From Luteolibacter sp. SL250 (lineage in GTDB: Bacteria > Verrucomicrobiota > Verrucomicrobiia > Verrucomicrobiales > Akkermansiaceae): 64,000 bases of DNA. Of this stretch, positions 17,453 through 27,956 are shown piece after piece. Position 1 is the first letter of the stretch; each line of letters begins with the position of its first letter. The notes below the pieces were generated by a model. It ran no database searches. It was not told the DNA's origin and saw only the letters and a program-made list of their open reading frames with translations. A program made the translations under genes and the position numbers. The stretch lies in assembly GCF_026625605.1 (NCBI RefSeq), contig NZ_CP113054.1:4402001-4466000 (forward strand). The letters are read 5' to 3'.

Positions 17453-19331
17453 GCCCGACCAACCTCCGGCACTCGGACCGCTGCTTTCCTCGATCCATTC
17501 GCCTGATGACGTCAAGCATCTGGCGGATGACGAGCTGCCCCTCCTGGCGGAGGAAATCCGGCACTCGCTGATCACCTCGCTCTCGAAGACCGGCGGCCAC
17601 CTGGGCCCCAACCTGGGGGTGGTGGAGTTGTCCATCGCCCTGCACCGGGTGTTCTCCACCCCGGAGGACAAATTCGTCTTCGATGTGGCCCACCAGGGCT
17701 ATGTCCACAAGATGCTCACCGGAAGGGCGGACCAGATCCACACCATCCGTACCTACAAGGGGCTGAATGGATTCCTTCTGCGCTCGGAGTCCGAGCATGA
17801 CGCCTATGGCGCCGGACATGCCGGCACCGCCCTCTCCGCCGCACTGGGGATGGCCGCCGCGCGGGACCTCACCGGCGGGGGCAACCACGTGGTTGCCGTG
17901 GCCGGAGACGCCGCGTTCACCTGCGGACCGACCCTGGAGGCGCTCAACAACATCGCGGAGACCACCCGGAAGTTCATCGTCGTCCTCAACGACAACGAAT
18001 GGTCGATCGACAAGAACGTCGGTGCCATCGCCCGCTATTTCAACGCCCTGCAGACTCATCCGACCTATTCCGAAATCCGTGGCAAAGCGGCGGACTTCGT
18101 GGAGAAAGTCGCCGGCCGGGCCATCCGTTCGCTCGCCCACAAGGTCGAGGAAGGGGCGAAGAACCTGCTGTTCCCCAACGTCCTTTTCGAGAAATTCGGC
18201 CTGCGCTACTTCGGCCCGATCGATGGCCATGACCTGCCGCTGCTGGTCAAAACCTTCGAGCATCTGAAGACGCTGCAGGAACCCGTGGTCCTGCACATCA
18301 TCACAGAGAAAGGCCGCGGCTACCAGCCCGCCCTCGACAACCCCGGGAAGTTCCACGGACTCGGCGCGTACAAGATCGAGGACGGCTCCACCGACGTGAC
18401 GACCTCCCCCACCTGCTCCGAGATCTTCGGGCGGACGGTGACGGACATTGCGAAAAAAGATCCGAAGGTCGTCGCCATCACCGCGGCAATGCCGGGCGGA
18501 ACGAAGCTGGACATTTTCAAGAACGAGCTGCCGGAGCGGTATTACGACGTGGGCATCGCGGAGGAACACGCGGCATTGTTCGCCTGCGGCATGGCGACGG
18601 AGGGGCTGCGGCCCTTCCTGGCGATCTACTCCACCTTCATGCAACGGGCCTATGACATGATCATCCACGACATGGCGCTGCAGGGACTGCCGGTCCGCCT
18701 GTGCATGGATCGCGGCGGACTGTCCGGAGATGACGGCCCCACCCACCACGGGCTTTTTGACATCGGCTACCTGCGCCACATTCCCGGCCTCATCCACATG
18801 CAGCCGAAGGATGAGAACGAACTCGTCAACATGCTCCACACGATGGCCGCGTATGACGCCGGCCCGTCCGCGATCCGCTACCCGCGGGGCGTGATCAAGG
18901 GCACCCCCATCTCCGCGACGCCGGAGATCCTTCCCATCGGCAAGGCGGAAGTCGTGGCGGACGGCACGGACGTCGCCCTCATCGGACTGGGCACCATGTT
19001 CGAGATGGCGGAACGCACCAAGCTGGCGCTGGAGGCCAAGGGCCTCTCGGTCGCGCTCATCAATCCTCGCTTCATCAAGCCGCTGGACGCCGCGGTGCTG
19101 GAGCAGTTCGCCTCACGCTGCAAGGTGCTCTGCACCTTTGAAGACCATGTGCTGCTCAACGGATTCGGCGCATCCGTCATCGAACATCTCCACGGTGCCG
19201 GGATCCACACTCCCGTGGAGCGGATCGGTTGGCCGGATGAGTTTGTCGAACATGGCAAGCCGGAGACCCTCCGCGCCCTCCATGGACTGACCGCGGAGGC
19301 TGCGGTCGAAAAAATTTCCCGCCACTTTTGA
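17430..19331 (+). CDS. dxs: 1-deoxy-D-xylulose-5-phosphate synthase
   Basis: A 633-residue thiamine diphosphate enzyme that condenses pyruvate with glyceraldehyde 3-phosphate, the first step of the MEP isoprenoid pathway. Landmarks: SKTGGHLGPNLGVVELSIAL (substrate His), GAGHAGTALSAALG, the ThDP motif GDAAFTCG...NDNEWSI, then the transketolase pyrimidine domain with GIAEEHAALFACGMA and the catalytic Glu in it. Length and order are normal. The start overlaps xseB by 23 bp, a common xseB-dxs arrangement. The stop codon lies inside the loop of the hairpin at 19315-19342. Confidence 0.96.
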   Translation: MTTSASSKPDQPPALGPLLSSIHSPDDVKHLADDELPLLAEEIRHSLITSLSKTGGHLGPNLGVVELSIALHRVFSTPEDKFVFDVAHQGYVHKMLTGRADQIHTIRTYKGLNGFLLRSESEHDAYGAGHAGTALSAALGMAAARDLTGGGNHVVAVAGDAAFTCGPTLEALNNIAETTRKFIVVLNDNEWSIDKNVGAIARYFNALQTHPTYSEIRGKAADFVEKVAGRAIRSLAHKVEEGAKNLLFPNVLFEKFGLRYFGPIDGHDLPLLVKTFEHLKTLQEPVVLHIITEKGRGYQPALDNPGKFHGLGAYKIEDGSTDVTTSPTCSEIFGRTVTDIAKKDPKVVAITAAMPGGTKLDIFKNELPERYYDVGIAEEHAALFACGMATEGLRPFLAIYSTFMQRAYDMIIHDMALQGLPVRLCMDRGGLSGDDGPTHHGLFDIGYLRHIPGLIHMQPKDENELVNMLHTMAAYDAGPSAIRYPRGVIKGTPISATPEILPIGKAEVVADGTDVALIGLGTMFEMAERTKLALEAKGLSVALINPRFIKPLDAAVLEQFASRCKVLCTFEDHVLLNGFGASVIEHLHGAGIHTPVERIGWPDEFVEHGKPETLRALHGLTAEAAVEKISRHF

Positions 19332-19342
19332 GTGGCGGGAAA
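19309..19342 (-). terminator. Rho-independent terminator for the leftward lipoprotein gene
   Basis: A 12-bp stem, TTTCCCGCCACT (19315-19326) with AGTGGCGGGAAA (19331-19342), and a four-base loop. On the minus strand it is followed by a run of six T (19314-19309), so it should end transcripts of the entericidin-like gene coming from the right. It overlaps the last codons of dxs; rightward it lacks a T-run. A second hairpin, CGGACG-GAAT-CGTCCG at 19355-19370 inside GTAAGA...TCTTAC, follows dxs. Confidence 0.8.
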
Positions 19343-19408
19343 GGGTAAGAAGCGCGGACGGAATCGTCCGTGATCTTACGTCGGGGCTCGAGCCATGCCA
19401 CCCGTGAA

Positions 19409-19606
19409 TCAGTTGGCGCCGCCGGTGCGGTCAGCCGCGTTTTCGATCTTGTTACCCACTTTTTTCACGTCACGACCGAAGCCCTTTGACGTGGCGCAGG
19501 AGGTCGTGGAAAGCGCGAGCGCAGCCGTCACCATCAGTGCGGAACCGCAGAGAAGGATACGATTGAAGTGGTTTGCGGCGGTTTTGGAGATGACTACAGG
19601 ATTCAT
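19409..19606 (-). CDS. Entericidin-like small lipoprotein
   Basis: A 65-residue lipoprotein related to entericidin A/B. The signal peptide contains a hydrophobic core (LLCGSALMVTAALALS) and lipobox TTSC; the mature part, CATSKGFGRDVKKVGNKIE, has the entericidin pattern of a short amphipathic basic helix. Entericidins are small stress-induced envelope lipoproteins. A strong Shine-Dalgarno TAAAGGAGGT sits six bases before the ATG. Upstream are a -24/-12-like match (19622-19638) and TGCA-N3-TGCA dyads, and the sigma-54 regulator gene is divergent, which suggests control by that regulator. Confidence 0.85.
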   Translation of the reverse strand: MNPVVISKTAANHFNRILLCGSALMVTAALALSTTSCATSKGFGRDVKKVGNKIENAADRTGGAN

Positions 19607-19621
19607 AGTGACCTCCTTTAT

Positions 19622-19638
19622 TGCATTGAGCAGGCCAA
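19622..19638 (-). promoter_or_regulatory. Possible sigma-54 (-24/-12) promoter of the entericidin-like gene
   Basis: On the minus strand the sequence reads TTGGCCTG-CTCA-ATGCA, with GG and GC exactly ten bases apart, as in TTGGCACG-N4-TTGCA. The predicted transcription start would be only about five bases before the ATG and would exclude the Shine-Dalgarno sequence, so this match may be coincidental or the start point may be shifted. Confidence 0.35.
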
Positions 19639-19716
19639 CCCAACCCGACGATCACAAGTCTCTTAAAATCAATATTTTTACTAAATTTATCAACGTTGAA
19701 AAAGAAACCACTTAAT

Positions 19717-19793
19717 TGCAATTTGCAGTAACTTGGTGAGATTCGCAGTCCATTGCATTATGCTGAGGCGGGATCATTTAGTTGCATTATGCA
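19717..19793. promoter_or_regulatory. Cluster of TGCA-N3-TGCA dyads (candidate activator sites)
   Basis: Three dyads lie in an AT-rich divergent region: TGCAATTTGCA (19717-19727), TGCATTATGCT (19754-19764, one base off) and TGCATTATGCA (19783-19793), plus a half site TTGCATTGA near 19852. The first 11-mer is repeated exactly at 29710-29720 and a close form is at 28074-28084. They sit between the entericidin-like gene and the sigma-54 regulator gene, at the distance expected of enhancer sites. Confidence 0.6.
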
Positions 19794-19918
19794 GTGAAAC
19801 CTATCAGAAATGACCTCCTGAATAAAACTTATGTCATTCATTTCCTAGCAGTTGCATTGAATATCATCAACGGCATGGAATCTGGTAAAGAACCCCAACA
19901 GAAGAAGCCCCTCCTTGC

Positions 19919-21295
<1,377 letters not shown>

Positions 21296-21307
21296 CATCT
21301 CACGGCA

Positions 21308-23116
21308 ATGTTAAGATTCCGTCTCTTCTTCGGCTTGCTGACGCTCATCATCCTCCTCTGGGGGGTGGGGGCCGCGGCACTGTTGCTGATGCGTGATTCC
21401 AACAAGCGCTTCGACAAGCGCCTGGCTTCGGACTACATGGTCGTCAGCACGGCCAACGGGTTCAGGTCCGTCACCTCCACGCTGAATTCCACCTACATCC
21501 CGATCTTCACGGGACCCATCCGGGTCGAACCGGAAATCCCCGACCGCTCGATTTACGACGCCTATTCGGCGGAATTGTCAACACGCCTCAAGATCCTGCG
21601 CGAGGCGGACGTGAAGGTTGAGGCACTCGCCGCGGCGGTAACCGCCTATGTGGAGACCTATGACCGCCTTCTCGCCAATCCGCCGCGGGACCACGAGAGC
21701 CGGGACCGCGTCCTCACTTCCATCAGCAGCCAGACCCAGCGGATCACCGATCTGGCGGACAGCATCTCCAAGCTGGCGGAGACAAAGCTGCTCTCCGTGG
21801 GCCGCGAGGCGAAGGAAACCGCGACCCAGAACTACCTGTTCGTGTCCACACTGGTGCTGTTGGGCACGGCTATCGCCTTCATCATCTACTTCCAGCTCAT
21901 GCGGCACCTGGTGGATCCGGTCAGCCGGCTCCAGCTATCGATCGATGAAGTCCGGAACGGCAACTTCGAGCTGAACCTGCCCGCGCCCGGCCACGGCAGC
22001 GAGTTCCGCTCCGTGGTCGCCGCCTTCAATGACATGGCCGCGGAACTGAAGCAGCGGCGTTCGGTGATGGACGACCACCTGATGCGGACAAACCTGGTGA
22101 ACCGCGCGATCCTGGAGGCCATCCCCTCACCCGTCTTCGTGCTCGGGGATGACACGAACATCGTGCAGATCAACCCTGCGGCCGAGGAGCTGACCGAGGA
22201 TCTGGGCGTATCCGGGCGGCTGCCGCTGAAGATCCAGCGCATCCTCGATGAATGCCGCAAGACAGGAACCCACCTGCTGCCGGAGGACCCGCGGGAGGCC
22301 CTTCTCTTCCGGATCCATGAGGAGGAGTTCTACTACCTTCCCCGTATCTTCCGCTTCGTTTCCGAAGATGATGGCAAGGGAGGTTCCGGATGGGCGGTCC
22401 TGCTGCACAACGTCAGCCGCATCCGCTGGCTGGACGACATGAAGACCAACCTGCTTTCCACCGTCAGCCACGAGATCAAGACCCCGCTCACCGGCATCCG
22501 CATGGTGCTGCACCTTTTGCTGGAGGAAAACGGCAGGTCTCTCAACGACATGCAGCACACGATGGTGGAGTCCGCCAACGAGGACTGCGAACGGCTGCTG
22601 GTCACCCTCAACACCCTGCTCGACCTGTCCCGTGCGGAGGGTGGAACCACCCACCTCTCCCGGATCCCTGTCCGGATGCAGGAAACCATGGAACGCTCCG
22701 CCCGCCTCTACCACGGTGCGGCGGCCGCGAAAGGTTGCGTCATCGAGGTGGAACCGACGGAACCCGCACTACCGGACGCACTGGCCGACCCGATCCGCCT
22801 TGATGAGGTGATGAACAACCTGGTCTCCAACGCCATCAAGCACAGCCCTCCGGGTGGCGGCATCACGCTGCGCTGCGTGAAACAGGGGGCGGAGTTCCTC
22901 AGGGTGTCCGTGATCGACCGCGGACCGGGCGTACCGGAGGCGAGCCAAGGGAGGATCTTCGAGCGGTTCTTCCGCGCACCGGGCCAGCCGCACGAAGGCG
23001 TGGGCCTCGGTCTTTTCATTTCACGGGAAATCATGCGTGCCCACGAAGGCCGGATCGGCCTGATGGAACGCACCGAAAATCAAACGGAATTCTATCTGGA
23101 TGTCCCCATCGCCTGA
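21308..23116 (+). CDS. Membrane histidine kinase (HAMP, PAS)
   Basis: A 602-residue sensor kinase. Transmembrane helices at about 7-28 and 178-199 enclose an extracytoplasmic helical sensor of about 150 residues with no Cys or obvious ligand motif. A HAMP linker follows (MRHLVDPVSRLQLSIDEV, about 198-250), then a PAS-like domain (about 265-370). The phosphoacceptor is His388 in STVSHEIKTPLTG, and the ATPase domain has NLVSNAIKHSPPGG, DRGPGVP and GVGLGLFISREI. It starts 12 bp after the sigma-54 regulator and overlaps the next receiver gene by 17 bp, so its partners are probably these two. Confidence 0.94.
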   Translation: MLRFRLFFGLLTLIILLWGVGAAALLLMRDSNKRFDKRLASDYMVVSTANGFRSVTSTLNSTYIPIFTGPIRVEPEIPDRSIYDAYSAELSTRLKILREADVKVEALAAAVTAYVETYDRLLANPPRDHESRDRVLTSISSQTQRITDLADSISKLAETKLLSVGREAKETATQNYLFVSTLVLLGTAIAFIIYFQLMRHLVDPVSRLQLSIDEVRNGNFELNLPAPGHGSEFRSVVAAFNDMAAELKQRRSVMDDHLMRTNLVNRAILEAIPSPVFVLGDDTNIVQINPAAEELTEDLGVSGRLPLKIQRILDECRKTGTHLLPEDPREALLFRIHEEEFYYLPRIFRFVSEDDGKGGSGWAVLLHNVSRIRWLDDMKTNLLSTVSHEIKTPLTGIRMVLHLLLEENGRSLNDMQHTMVESANEDCERLLVTLNTLLDLSRAEGGTTHLSRIPVRMQETMERSARLYHGAAAAKGCVIEVEPTEPALPDALADPIRLDEVMNNLVSNAIKHSPPGGGITLRCVKQGAEFLRVSVIDRGPGVPEASQGRIFERFFRAPGQPHEGVGLGLFISREIMRAHEGRIGLMERTENQTEFYLDVPIA

Positions 23117-23729
23117 GCAGCAGACAGCCAGCGGCCCGCCGCAACGACGGCTGCTCGTCGTTGACGACGAGCCGACGCTGCGGCTCGGGTTTTCCTATGC
23201 GCTTTCCAGCCGCGCCACACAGGTGGACACCGCATCCACCGGGAGGCAGGCACTGGAGAAACTGAACAACGCGGCCTACGACCTGCTCATCCTCGATCTC
23301 CGCATGCCTGACATCGACGGTCTGGGGGTCATCGAGATCCTCCGCCAAGCGGGCAATACCGTCCCCATCGTACTGTGCAGCGCGGCCCTCACCCCTCTGG
23401 CCGTGCTCCGTGCGATCCAGCACCGCGTGCCGGATTTCCTGCTGAAGCCCGTCCGCCCGGTCGATCTGCGGGAGGTGGTCGATTATGTTCTGGCGCCGCC
23501 GGACACGCCCGTCTCCCGCACCGTCGCCGCCATCCGCAGGGGGAATGTCCCGGCCGCCCTGAACCACGCCCAGTCCGATCCATCCCACAACCACGGTACA
23601 ACCGTCTGGGTGAAGGTCCTGGAATACGTCCTCCATCCTCCGGACGACGATTCAGCGGGTGCCGGGGAGGGCCTCATCCGTTCCTCGCTCGCCGCGCTCG
23701 CCTTCCGCTCCACCATCGCTCAGGCATGA
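23100..23729 (+). CDS. Receiver-domain protein with unclassified C-terminal extension
   Basis: A 209-residue response regulator without a recognised DNA-binding domain. The receiver spans about 17-135, with VDDE and phosphoacceptor Asp66 in LLILDLRMP, and the conserved Lys in LLKPVRP. About 70 residues follow (SRTVAAIRRGNVPAALNHAQ...) that look helical and match no output domain I know. The start lies inside the kinase gene (17 bp overlap) and its stop overlaps the start of the lipid kinase gene (ATGA). It may act as a phosphate sink or bind a protein partner. Confidence 0.88.
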   Translation: MSPSPEQQTASGPPQRRLLVVDDEPTLRLGFSYALSSRATQVDTASTGRQALEKLNNAAYDLLILDLRMPDIDGLGVIEILRQAGNTVPIVLCSAALTPLAVLRAIQHRVPDFLLKPVRPVDLREVVDYVLAPPDTPVSRTVAAIRRGNVPAALNHAQSDPSHNHGTTVWVKVLEYVLHPPDDDSAGAGEGLIRSSLAALAFRSTIAQA

Positions 23730-24664
23730 TGAAATGTATCCTCCTTCTCAACCGGGCCGCCGGCGGCAATGAGCGCGGTCTGGTCGCATCGGAAGTATGC
23801 CACACCGTCCAGGAGATCTTCCGCGAGCAAGGGCACCAACTCCTCGCCCACGTGATCGATCCGGAACGGGTGGAGGAGGAGATCAAAAAAGCCGCCGCGG
23901 AGCGGCCGGACGCGATCATCGTCGGCGGCGGGGATGGAACGGTATCGACCGCCGCCGGGTTGCTCGGGGGAACGGGCATCGCCCTCGGCGTCCTGCCCAT
24001 GGGGACCTTCAATCTTGCGGCCAGGGATCTCGGGGTGCCGCTGGACATCAAGGAAGCGGCGGAATTCCTCGCGCAGGCGCAGCCCGTCCCCATCGACGTG
24101 CTGATGGTGTCAGGCCGTGCCTGCCTCTGCACCACCGTCTTCGGCTTCTATCCGGAGTTCTCCAGCTTCTTCGAGAAGCGGGACCATGGCGGACGGTGGT
24201 GGAGGAAGACACTCAAACTGGCCGCCGGGGTGCCGAAGATCTTCGCCCGCGCGCGCCCGCTCTCCCTGGAGTGGAAGGGCGAGGACGCCACCGGTCATGC
24301 ACGCACGAAATTCTCCGCCTTCGTCCCGGGGAAATACCGATCCACCACCGGCATCGTCCCTTCGCGCACGGACTTCCGGTCGGGCGCCATGACCGGCTAC
24401 ATCGGCACCCATCGGAAAGCATCCGCGGCGGTGAAGGCGATGCTGGACTACCTGCTGGGCAGGCATGAGGAGAATGCGGAGCTGCGGATCATCAAGGCGC
24501 GCTCGCTGGAGCTGAATGCCCGGGGAAGGAAGCACTGTACCGTCATGCTGGACGGGGAGATCATCCGGATGCCACTACCCATCCGGCTGGACATCCTGCC
24601 GGAACGGCTGGTCGTGCTCACCACCCCGGAACATCCCGCGGAAACCAGTGAATCCACCGCATGA
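23726..24664 (+). CDS. Diacylglycerol/lipid kinase-family protein
   Basis: A 312-residue protein of the DAGK catalytic (NAD kinase-like) superfamily. The nucleotide loop is VGGGDGTVSTAAGLL (about residues 69-83), followed by LGVLPMGTFNLAARDLGVP, the family GTxNxxA(R)xLGIP region. The C-terminal beta domain ends with MLDGEIIRMPLPI, as in lipid kinases (DGE motif). Substrates in the family include diacylglycerol and other lipid alcohols; which one is used here cannot be told. The start is fixed by the ATGA overlap with the receiver gene; the end overlaps the phosphoesterase gene in the same way. Confidence 0.88.
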   Translation: MMKCILLLNRAAGGNERGLVASEVCHTVQEIFREQGHQLLAHVIDPERVEEEIKKAAAERPDAIIVGGGDGTVSTAAGLLGGTGIALGVLPMGTFNLAARDLGVPLDIKEAAEFLAQAQPVPIDVLMVSGRACLCTTVFGFYPEFSSFFEKRDHGGRWWRKTLKLAAGVPKIFARARPLSLEWKGEDATGHARTKFSAFVPGKYRSTTGIVPSRTDFRSGAMTGYIGTHRKASAAVKAMLDYLLGRHEENAELRIIKARSLELNARGRKHCTVMLDGEIIRMPLPIRLDILPERLVVLTTPEHPAETSESTA

Positions 24665-25518
24665 CACGGCTGCTCCACCTTTCCGACCCCCACTTCGGCG
24701 CGGTGAATACGGCGGCTGCGGAAGCTTTCCTGAGCCATGCCCGCTCGCACGCCCACGACTTCACCGTTCTCAGCGGGGATCTCACCATGCGCGCCCGGCG
24801 CACCGAACTGGAGGCGGCCTACAACTTCGTCTCAACCATCCCCGGCCCCCTGCTGCTGATTCCGGGGAATCATGACATCCCCGCGACCAACCAACCGTTC
24901 GACCGATTCTTCCGCCCGTTCCGGCGCTACTCACGGTGGTTCGGCGCGGACCTGGAACCGGTCCACCGCACGGAGGACTTCCACCTGGTCAGCCTGAACA
25001 GCACCCGTGCTTTCGGTTTCCACGCGGACTGGTCGGAGGGCATCCTTTCCAAGGAGCAACTGGCCCGCTGTGTTTCCCTTTTCAACCAACCGGGTGGGGA
25101 AGCGTTCCGCATCCTCACGCTCCACCACCCGTTGCTGGCCCCTCCGGGATACAACAGGGCTGTGGTGAAACCGTTGCCTGATCTTCTCCAGGCAGTGGAT
25201 GATGCGAAGGTGGACCTCATTCTCTGCGGGCACTTCCACCGCTCGCAGCTCGCCACGGCGGGAGTGCTGGAGGGGTGGAAATGTGTCGTGTCCCAGGCAC
25301 CCACCGTCTGCTCCACCCGCCTCCAGGGAGAGCCGCAGGGGTTCCATGAGATCCGCTTCACGGCGGCAGTGGTGGAGATCACCGTCTGGAGATTCATTGA
25401 TGGGAGCTTCATTCCCACATCGACTTCCCGCTTCGAACGGGATGAGGATGGATGGAAGGATTGCGGGGACTTCGTTACGGACGAGATTGCCGTCATCCCA
25501 CCTGAAGAAACCGAATGA
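24661..25518 (+). CDS. Calcineurin-like metallophosphoesterase
   Basis: A 285-residue phosphoesterase of the class III cyclase/CpdA-like group. All five metal motifs are present: LHLSDPHFG (D-x-H), LSGDLT (GD), IPGNHD (GNHD), TLHHPLL and ILCGHFHRS (GHxH). It has no signal peptide, so it is cytoplasmic. The substrate could be a cyclic nucleotide, a lipid phosphate or another phosphodiester. Its ATGA coupling to the lipid kinase upstream and to the flavoprotein downstream suggests a shared pathway, perhaps lipid turnover, but this is inference only. Confidence 0.9.
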   Translation: MTRLLHLSDPHFGAVNTAAAEAFLSHARSHAHDFTVLSGDLTMRARRTELEAAYNFVSTIPGPLLLIPGNHDIPATNQPFDRFFRPFRRYSRWFGADLEPVHRTEDFHLVSLNSTRAFGFHADWSEGILSKEQLARCVSLFNQPGGEAFRILTLHHPLLAPPGYNRAVVKPLPDLLQAVDDAKVDLILCGHFHRSQLATAGVLEGWKCVVSQAPTVCSTRLQGEPQGFHEIRFTAAVVEITVWRFIDGSFIPTSTSRFERDEDGWKDCGDFVTDEIAVIPPEETE

Positions 25519-26903
25519 AATACGATCTCATCGTCATCGGCGGCGGAAGCGCCGGCCATTCCGCGGCATCCACCGCAGCGAAGCTGGGCCTGCGCTGCGC
25601 CTTGGTGGAGGCTCCCGGCCCGCTCGGCGGCCTCTGCATCCTGCGCGGCTGCATGCCATCGAAAACGATCATCGAAACCGCCAACCGGATGCGGGTCATC
25701 CGTGAGGCGGATCGCTTCGGAATCACCGTGGGGACACCGGTACTGGACCTCCCGCGCCTCCGCGAACGTGCCGGAGTCCTCCTCAAGGACTTCCGCGACT
25801 ACCGCAGGGAGGAAATGGGAACCGCCGGCTACGAGCTGCTCCGCGGCACGGCGAACCTGACATCCACCCATGAAGTGGAACTGGCGGAAAGCAAGGAGCG
25901 CCACCAGGCAAAGGCCATCATCATCGCCACCGGCTCAAAACCGGAGATCCCGGAGATCGAGGGCCTGGAGGGAACACCCTACTGGACCAGCGATGATATG
26001 ATCGGTCTGCCGGAGCTGCCGGAGACCATTGCCATCGTCGGGCATGGCGCCATCGGGATGGAGGCAGCCCACCTTTTCGAGGGGCTCGGCAGTTCCGTGA
26101 CCGTCCTGGTGCGCGGCGAGCGGATCCTCAGCCATTTTGACGATGACATCGCGGAGGCCATCGAAGCGGAGAGCATCGACCGCGGCATCACATTCCTGAA
26201 GAAGACGGAGATTTTCCACGTGGAGCATAAGGACGGGAAATTCCACTTGTCCCTGACCGGACGGGAAAAGCTGGTGGCGGACGCCTTGTTGGTCGCCACC
26301 GGACGGACTCCGAACACGATCGGTTTCGGCTTCCAGAAAGCGGGCATCGCCATGGACCGGAAACGGATTCTCATCGACGACCGGTGCTCGACTTCGCTCC
26401 CACATATTTTCGCCGTCGGCGACTGCGCCAGCCCCGTCCCCGTGGTGCATCTGGCCGTCATCCAGGGAGCGGTCGCCGCCCGCAATGCGGAGCGCATCAT
26501 CCGGGATGGCCACTCCGAGCTTTCCCATGAGTGGAGTCCGGAAACCGCCATGACCGGGCTGTTCACCGAACCGCAATGCGTGGAGATCGGGATGGGGGTG
26601 AAGGAAGCGGCGGAGAAGCGCGTCAGGATCCTCACCGGCAGGATCAACTACAACGACCAGGGAAAAGGAATGATCTCCGGATCGCGCCACGGCTTCGTCA
26701 AAATCATTGCGGAGGCGGATTCACACCGGATCATCGGCGCCGCGGCCGCAGGGCCGGAGGTGCTGGAAACCTCCCATGTCATCCAGCTTGCGATCTCCCG
26801 TGGCATGACCCTGGAAGAATACGCCGCGGTGCCCCACTACCATCCCACCCTGGTGGAGGCATGGGCATCCGCGGCGGAAGCCGCGCTCAACGGCGCGGAG
26901 TGA
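25515..26903 (+). CDS. Pyridine nucleotide-disulfide oxidoreductase (dihydrolipoamide dehydrogenase-like)
   Basis: A 462-residue flavoprotein of the class I disulfide reductase family. FAD fold: DLIVIGGGSAGHSAASTAAK at the start. The redox-active pair is C-ILRG-C followed by MPSKT, with four residues between the Cys, as in this family. The NAD(P) fold is IAIVGHGAIGMEAAHLFEGL and the second flavin contact is IFAVGDCA. The dimer-interface His/Glu pair is present in HYHPTLVEAW. No lipoyl-complex genes are nearby, so it may be a mercuric- or other disulfide reductase rather than the complex subunit. The end overlaps the convergent BON gene by 17 bp. Confidence 0.9.
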   Translation: MKYDLIVIGGGSAGHSAASTAAKLGLRCALVEAPGPLGGLCILRGCMPSKTIIETANRMRVIREADRFGITVGTPVLDLPRLRERAGVLLKDFRDYRREEMGTAGYELLRGTANLTSTHEVELAESKERHQAKAIIIATGSKPEIPEIEGLEGTPYWTSDDMIGLPELPETIAIVGHGAIGMEAAHLFEGLGSSVTVLVRGERILSHFDDDIAEAIEAESIDRGITFLKKTEIFHVEHKDGKFHLSLTGREKLVADALLVATGRTPNTIGFGFQKAGIAMDRKRILIDDRCSTSLPHIFAVGDCASPVPVVHLAVIQGAVAARNAERIIRDGHSELSHEWSPETAMTGLFTEPQCVEIGMGVKEAAEKRVRILTGRINYNDQGKGMISGSRHGFVKIIAEADSHRIIGAAAAGPEVLETSHVIQLAISRGMTLEEYAAVPHYHPTLVEAWASAAEAALNGAE

Positions 26904-27927
26904 CCAACGGGGCGTTCACGGAAACGAGCGGGCGCTGCGTTTCCCCGCCAACCTGGATCTGGTTGCTCACGGCCATGACACCGGGGACGCCCCGTGCGGT
27001 GGATTCGGCGGCAGCCTTCATTTCGTCCGCCGGAACCTGGCCGGAAAGCGTCACGACACCTTCCGCGAGTTCACTGCGGATCATGCCAGGGTCGATCCGG
27101 CGGTCCGCCTTCATGGCGTCACCGAGGGCGGCCATCATCTGGTCCGGAGTGAAGTCCTTGTCCTCCACCGCCTCCATCTTGAGGTCGGAATTGATCGTGA
27201 GGCGGTCCGAGTTCACTTCGAACACACCGGTGACGGACGAACGGCGCACCAAGCGGTCGTATTCGCCCCGGCTGCCCAGTTCACCTTTCAGTCTGACGGC
27301 CCCTTCTTTCACGGAAACCGAAAGGCTGAGACCGTCGCAGAGCGGGTCATTCGCAATCAACTGGCGGAGTTGCTCCGCGATCTGATCGTCGCTGCGGATG
27401 CCGTCGAAGGTCACCTCGGTTTTGTTCTCGATCAGTTTCACTCCGGGAACCCTGGACACCGCCTCACGGGCGATCTCCTGTTCGTCCCAAGTGCCAACCG
27501 CCCCGCCGAGGACGGCTTTCCCTCCTTCGACATTCACGGTGATGCGGCCCGCATCGAGCGCCTTGTTCTTGTCGAGCGCGGCGCGGACAGCGGTCTTCAC
27601 GGACTCGTCCGGGATACTCCCTCCGCCGATCTCAAGCTCGTTCACCACGGCGCGCACCTTGACGACGGACATGGCCCGCTCCGCGGCGCGCTCCGCCTGG
27701 TCCAGCGTCGCGACATGCCCGGTGAGGATGGCGATGCCATCCCGCAGGCTGGCGGAAACCTTGGTCCCGTCCATGCGGGTGTCGGAGCTGATCTCCATCT
27801 TGATGTGGTCGGAAATCTCGCCTGGCGTTCCCGGAGCCATCTCCGGAGTGGCGAAAGCAAAAGCCGTTGTGCTGATCATGGTCGCTGCGATCCAACGGGC
27901 TTGTTGTTCTGCTGTATTCGTTTTCAT
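26887..27927 (-). CDS. Exported multi-BON-domain protein
   Basis: A 346-residue protein with an export signal (about residues 1-27). At least three and probably four BON repeats follow (about 38-100, 108-170, 178-245 and 260-335), each with the pattern of an alpha helix, then short strands with a central Gly, for example VSASLRDGIAILTGHVATLD and VKEGAVRLKGELGS. BON proteins sit in the periplasm and help to withstand osmotic or membrane stress. The upstream region has one of the best -24/-12 matches in the window and a TGCA-N3-TGCA dyad about 130 bp before the predicted start of transcription. Confidence 0.9.
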   Translation of the reverse strand: MKTNTAEQQARWIAATMISTTAFAFATPEMAPGTPGEISDHIKMEISSDTRMDGTKVSASLRDGIAILTGHVATLDQAERAAERAMSVVKVRAVVNELEIGGGSIPDESVKTAVRAALDKNKALDAGRITVNVEGGKAVLGGAVGTWDEQEIAREAVSRVPGVKLIENKTEVTFDGIRSDDQIAEQLRQLIANDPLCDGLSLSVSVKEGAVRLKGELGSRGEYDRLVRRSSVTGVFEVNSDRLTINSDLKMEAVEDKDFTPDQMMAALGDAMKADRRIDPGMIRSELAEGVVTLSGQVPADEMKAAAESTARGVPGVMAVSNQIQVGGETQRPLVSVNAPLVTPRR

Positions 27928-27956
27928 GGCATCATCGGGGAATCATCCTCCATTTT

